A stretch of 64,000 nucleotides of DNA. It comes from Oleisolibacter albus (lineage in GTDB: Bacteria; Pseudomonadota; Alphaproteobacteria; Azospirillales; Azospirillaceae). The stretch's first letter is position 1. Each line of letters opens with the position of its first letter. A program made the position numbers and the translations under genes. The stretch lies in assembly GCF_003336875.1 (NCBI RefSeq), contig NZ_QGNJ01000016.1, positions 42,623 through 106,622 on the forward strand. Reading direction: 5' to 3'. Below are positions 61,783-64,000 of this stretch, one piece after another. The notes beneath the pieces were generated by a model. That model searched no databases and had not been told where the DNA came from. It was given only the letters and a program-made list of their open reading frames with translations.

Positions 61783-63189
61783 ATGAGCAGCACCGATCTT
61801 GCCCCCGACCAGCCGCGCCTGCGGCTGCTGCTGACCCTGTCGGGCCTGGCCCTGGCCGCCATCCTGGCGCTGGCGGTGCTGAAGCCGACGCTGGTGCTGA
61901 TGCTGTACGGGCTGGTGATCCTGGCCCTGCTGGCCCTGGGCGGCCTGCTGCGGCCGGATCTGTACCTGCTGGGTCTCACCGCCTTCATGGCGCTGCGGCC
62001 GGAGGAGTATCTGGACCCGATCGGCGGCATGGAGGGCAGTTCCTGGTACAAGCTGGGGCTGCTGGGGGTGCTGATCCTCTATGCCGCCCGTTTCGGGCTG
62101 CTGCGCCGGACCAACTGGCCGCTGCTGGCCATGACGGTCATCGCCTTCTACAGCCTGTTCAACCCGGACCTCTATCCCGCCCTGACCCGGTTCCAGATCA
62201 TCAAATCGCTGATCGGGCTGGGATCGGTCTTCATCGTCTTCAACCTGGCCTACCGGCCGCAGGATTGCCGCCGGCTGATCTGGGTCATCGCCCTGCTGCC
62301 GCCCCTCAGCGTCGTCGGCGGTCTGGCGGAGGAGGCGGCGGGTCTGGGCCGCATGCTGGAGATCGATCCCATCTCCAACGTGCTGCGGCTGCAGGGCGGC
62401 ACCATTCCGGCCTATCTGGCTTCGCTCTGCTTCACCGGCTTCGTCGCCGCCCTCAACGAGGCCATCCTGGACCGGCGGCGGGTGTTCTGGCTGCTGGCCG
62501 CGGTCAATCTGGCCATCCTGCTGGCCACGCTGGGGCGCATGCCGCTGGCGCTGTGCATGCTCTACGCCCTGTCGCTGCTGCTGTTGCTGCCCTTCCGCGT
62601 GCTGGGCGTCGAGCGCCGCTTCATCATCCTGCTGGCCGGCAGCCTGTGTCTGGCCCTGTTCGTGGTCGCCTTCGCCGACGCGCTGATCAGCCGCTTCGTC
62701 AGTTCCGGCAGCCCCGGCGACACCGGCGGATCGCTGAACTTCATGGGGCGCATGCTCTATTGGGAGCTGGCGGGCGAGGTGCTGAAGGTCAATCCCGTCA
62801 TCGGCCGCGGCCTGGGCACCGGCATCATCTTCATGCTGGACGCCCATATCCCCGGCAATATCCGCGCGCCGCACAACGAATATCTGCGGCTGCTGGTGGA
62901 TGGCGGCTGGGTCGGCCTCGGCCTGTTCGTCACCGGCCTGCTGGCGCTGCTGCGGCGCCAGACCCGCGGCCAGCCCGCGGAGATCCGGATCATGGCCTGG
63001 ACCGCCCTGCTCTGCCTCGGCATCTACAGCCTGACCGACAATGCCCTGTCGGCGCCGACGGCGGTGACCTTCTTCCTCTATCTGGCCCTGCTGCTGCAGC
63101 GGGCGCCCGGCCCGCGCGAGCTGCGCCAGCAGGAAGCCGGGTGGCAGGCCGGGCGGGAGGCCGGGCCGGACAGGGCGCCGGCGGCCTGA
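61783..63189 (+). CDS. O-antigen ligase/polymerase-like membrane protein
   Basis: 468 aa, about 11-12 membrane segments. The large periplasmic loop and following motif GRMLYWELAGEVLKVNPVIGRGLGTGI and the APHNEYLRLLVDGGWVGLGLF stretch are those of the O-antigen ligase (WaaL)/polymerase (Wzy) Pfam family. In this locus it most likely polymerises or ligates the repeat units moved by the flippases. It cannot be told from sequence alone which of the two it is. It diverges from the acyltransferase gene with about 170 bp between them. Confidence 0.85.
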   Translation: MSSTDLAPDQPRLRLLLTLSGLALAAILALAVLKPTLVLMLYGLVILALLALGGLLRPDLYLLGLTAFMALRPEEYLDPIGGMEGSSWYKLGLLGVLILYAARFGLLRRTNWPLLAMTVIAFYSLFNPDLYPALTRFQIIKSLIGLGSVFIVFNLAYRPQDCRRLIWVIALLPPLSVVGGLAEEAAGLGRMLEIDPISNVLRLQGGTIPAYLASLCFTGFVAALNEAILDRRRVFWLLAAVNLAILLATLGRMPLALCMLYALSLLLLLPFRVLGVERRFIILLAGSLCLALFVVAFADALISRFVSSGSPGDTGGSLNFMGRMLYWELAGEVLKVNPVIGRGLGTGIIFMLDAHIPGNIRAPHNEYLRLLVDGGWVGLGLFVTGLLALLRRQTRGQPAEIRIMAWTALLCLGIYSLTDNALSAPTAVTFFLYLALLLQRAPGPRELRQQEAGWQAGREAGPDRAPAA

Positions 63190-63278
63190 GCCCTGCTTCC
63201 TCTGCGCCTCCGTGCCCCGATTTTACCGGGGTGCGCGGCCTTGTGCCGGGGCGGCTCCGGGTGCTAGATGCCGGCCCC

Positions 63279-63707
63279 ATGAAGACCAAGACCCTGTTCG
63301 CCCAGGTCACCCGGCCGGCCCCCGTCCCCGTGCAGATCCACAGCGTCAAGCGTTCGCCCGCGCGCATCTTCGTGCGCGATCTGGTGCTGCCGGCGCTGGT
63401 GGGCATCTATGACCGCGAGAAGGGGGCGGCCCAGCGCCTGCGCATCAATCTCGACCTGACTGTGGCCGACTGGACACCGCAGGTCCGCGACGAGATCACC
63501 GCCGTCGTCTCCTACGAGGATGCGGTCAACCGGGTCACCGCCCTGGTGCGGCAGGGCCATGTGCATCTGCTGGAAACCCTGGCCGAGCGCATCGCCGCCG
63601 ACCTCCTGGCCGATTCCCGCATCCAGAGCGCCACCATCCGCCTGGAAAAGCTGGACGCCTTCGCCGACTGCGCCAGCGTCGGCGTGGAGATCACCCGCGG
63701 GCGGTGA
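63279..63707 (+). CDS. folB: dihydroneopterin aldolase
   Basis: 142 aa. A basic N-terminal extension (about 1-27) precedes the FolB fold: [25 protein letters not shown], then VSYEDAVNRVTALV, then the typical HLLETLAERIAADLL and the Lys-containing RLEKLDAFADCASVGVEI. It acts in folate synthesis. The residues in the first motif are somewhat divergent from E. coli FolB. It lies 89 bp after the polysaccharide polymerase gene, probably as its own unit. Confidence 0.85.
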   Translation: MKTKTLFAQVTRPAPVPVQIHSVKRSPARIFVRDLVLPALVGIYDREKGAAQRLRINLDLTVADWTPQVRDEITAVVSYEDAVNRVTALVRQGHVHLLETLAERIAADLLADSRIQSATIRLEKLDAFADCASVGVEITRGR

Positions 63708-63816
63708 AATCTCCAACAAGGCTGGGCTTGCAGATTATTCCGCTCTCACCCTGTAGACCCGGCATCTCAGTCACCCAAAATCGAATCCGCCACGCATAAG
63801 CAGGATTTATTTTCTA

Positions 63817-64000
63817 GAGCGATTTTCTGTCTGACGGAATCGTATTGGGATTCCCCTTTTCTGCGGGACATGTTTCAAGGTGCGGGCTGGAGCAGGAGGC
63901 CAGCCGGCATGACGCGACCTCTTTCCCTGGACCTGCGTTCGCGGCTCATTGCCGCCGTGGAGGGCGGGCAGTCCCGCCGGGCGGCGGCCAAGCGGTTCGG
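63817..64000 (+). mobile_element. left part of an IS630-family insertion sequence (continues beyond the window)
   Basis: After TA (63815-63816), the usual IS630 target dinucleotide, the sequence GAGCGATTTTCTGTCTGACG looks like an IS630-type terminal repeat and precedes a transposase start. The right end is not in the window, so the boundaries and the TA duplication cannot be checked. Confidence 0.55.
63909..64000 (+). CDS. IS630-family transposase, N-terminal fragment (cut by the window edge)
   Basis: The 30 codons visible read MTRPLSLDLRSRLIAAVEGG and continue SRRAAAKRF. This is the helix-turn-helix start of IS630-family transposases (the first of the two ORFs in many members). It binds the element ends. 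The rest, including the DDE domain, lies outside the window. Confidence 0.8.
   Translation, partial: MTRPLSLDLRSRLIAAVEGGQSRRAAAKRF

Overview
The window is a strongly G+C-rich bacterial chromosome segment with dense, mostly co-oriented operons and a heavy preference for G or C at codon third positions. Gene content and order (mreBCD-mrdA-rodA; ilvB-ilvH-ilvC with leuA; miaA; serB; hflK-hflC-DUF2065-degP; mrp; a divergent phosphoenolpyruvate carboxylase; many Rhodospirillales-type conserved proteins) point to an alphaproteobacterium, most likely of the Rhodospirillales/Azospirillales group. This placement is inference from gene families; no rRNA or phylogenetic marker search was possible.

Layout. 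1-370: a plus-strand structured-RNA candidate ending in a rho-independent terminator, then a second terminator. 370-5872: a pair of overlapping membrane/coiled-coil proteins (minus), then an EF-G-like GTPase, Dps, a DUF350 membrane protein and a PdeM-type phosphoesterase. 6182-13642: a plus-strand run of photolyase, FAD oxidoreductase, DUF1365, Cfa-like methyltransferase, MFS transporter, DUF3833 lipoprotein and a small AraC-type regulator. Related groupings elsewhere belong to photo-oxidative stress responses and modification of unsaturated membrane lipids. 13717-25679: Xaa-Pro aminopeptidase, an OmpA-family outer membrane protein, a macro-domain protein with altered key residues, a universal stress protein with an FNR/FixK-like box upstream, an aminoglycoside-phosphotransferase/kinase fusion, PEP carboxylase, a PagL-like deacylase, BioY and DUF1284. 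25762-29862: an AraC regulator divergent from an aaeB-aaeX-aaeA-like efflux operon whose codon use differs visibly from its surroundings. 29902-31669: an AT-rich patch with two small ORFs, a decayed hybrid histidine kinase, and two identical tRNA-Lys(CUU) genes.

31827-37429 is the complete rod-shape operon (mreB-mreC-mreD-mrdA-rodA, transcribed leftward). 37765-43445 holds branched-chain amino-acid biosynthesis (leuA, ilvC, ilvH, ilvB); a readable sigma70-type promoter lies just upstream of ilvB and a perfect hairpin follows ilvC. miaA and a PRMT7-like methyltransferase come next, then serB and a TauE/SafE exporter on the other strand. 47590-51717 is the membrane protein quality-control operon hflK-hflC-DUF2065-degP; mrp diverges from it.

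55568-63189 is a surface-polysaccharide locus: two family-2 glycosyltransferases, two consecutive Wzx-like flippases, an acyltransferase-3 and an O-antigen ligase/polymerase-like protein. folB follows. The window ends inside an IS630-type transposase gene.

The observations that most deserve follow-up are the structured RNA at the left edge, the paralogous membrane/coiled-coil pair at 370-1532, the lipid/photo-oxidative cluster, the macro-domain and PRMT7-like proteins with substituted key residues, and the Leu-rich micro-ORF ahead of leuA.
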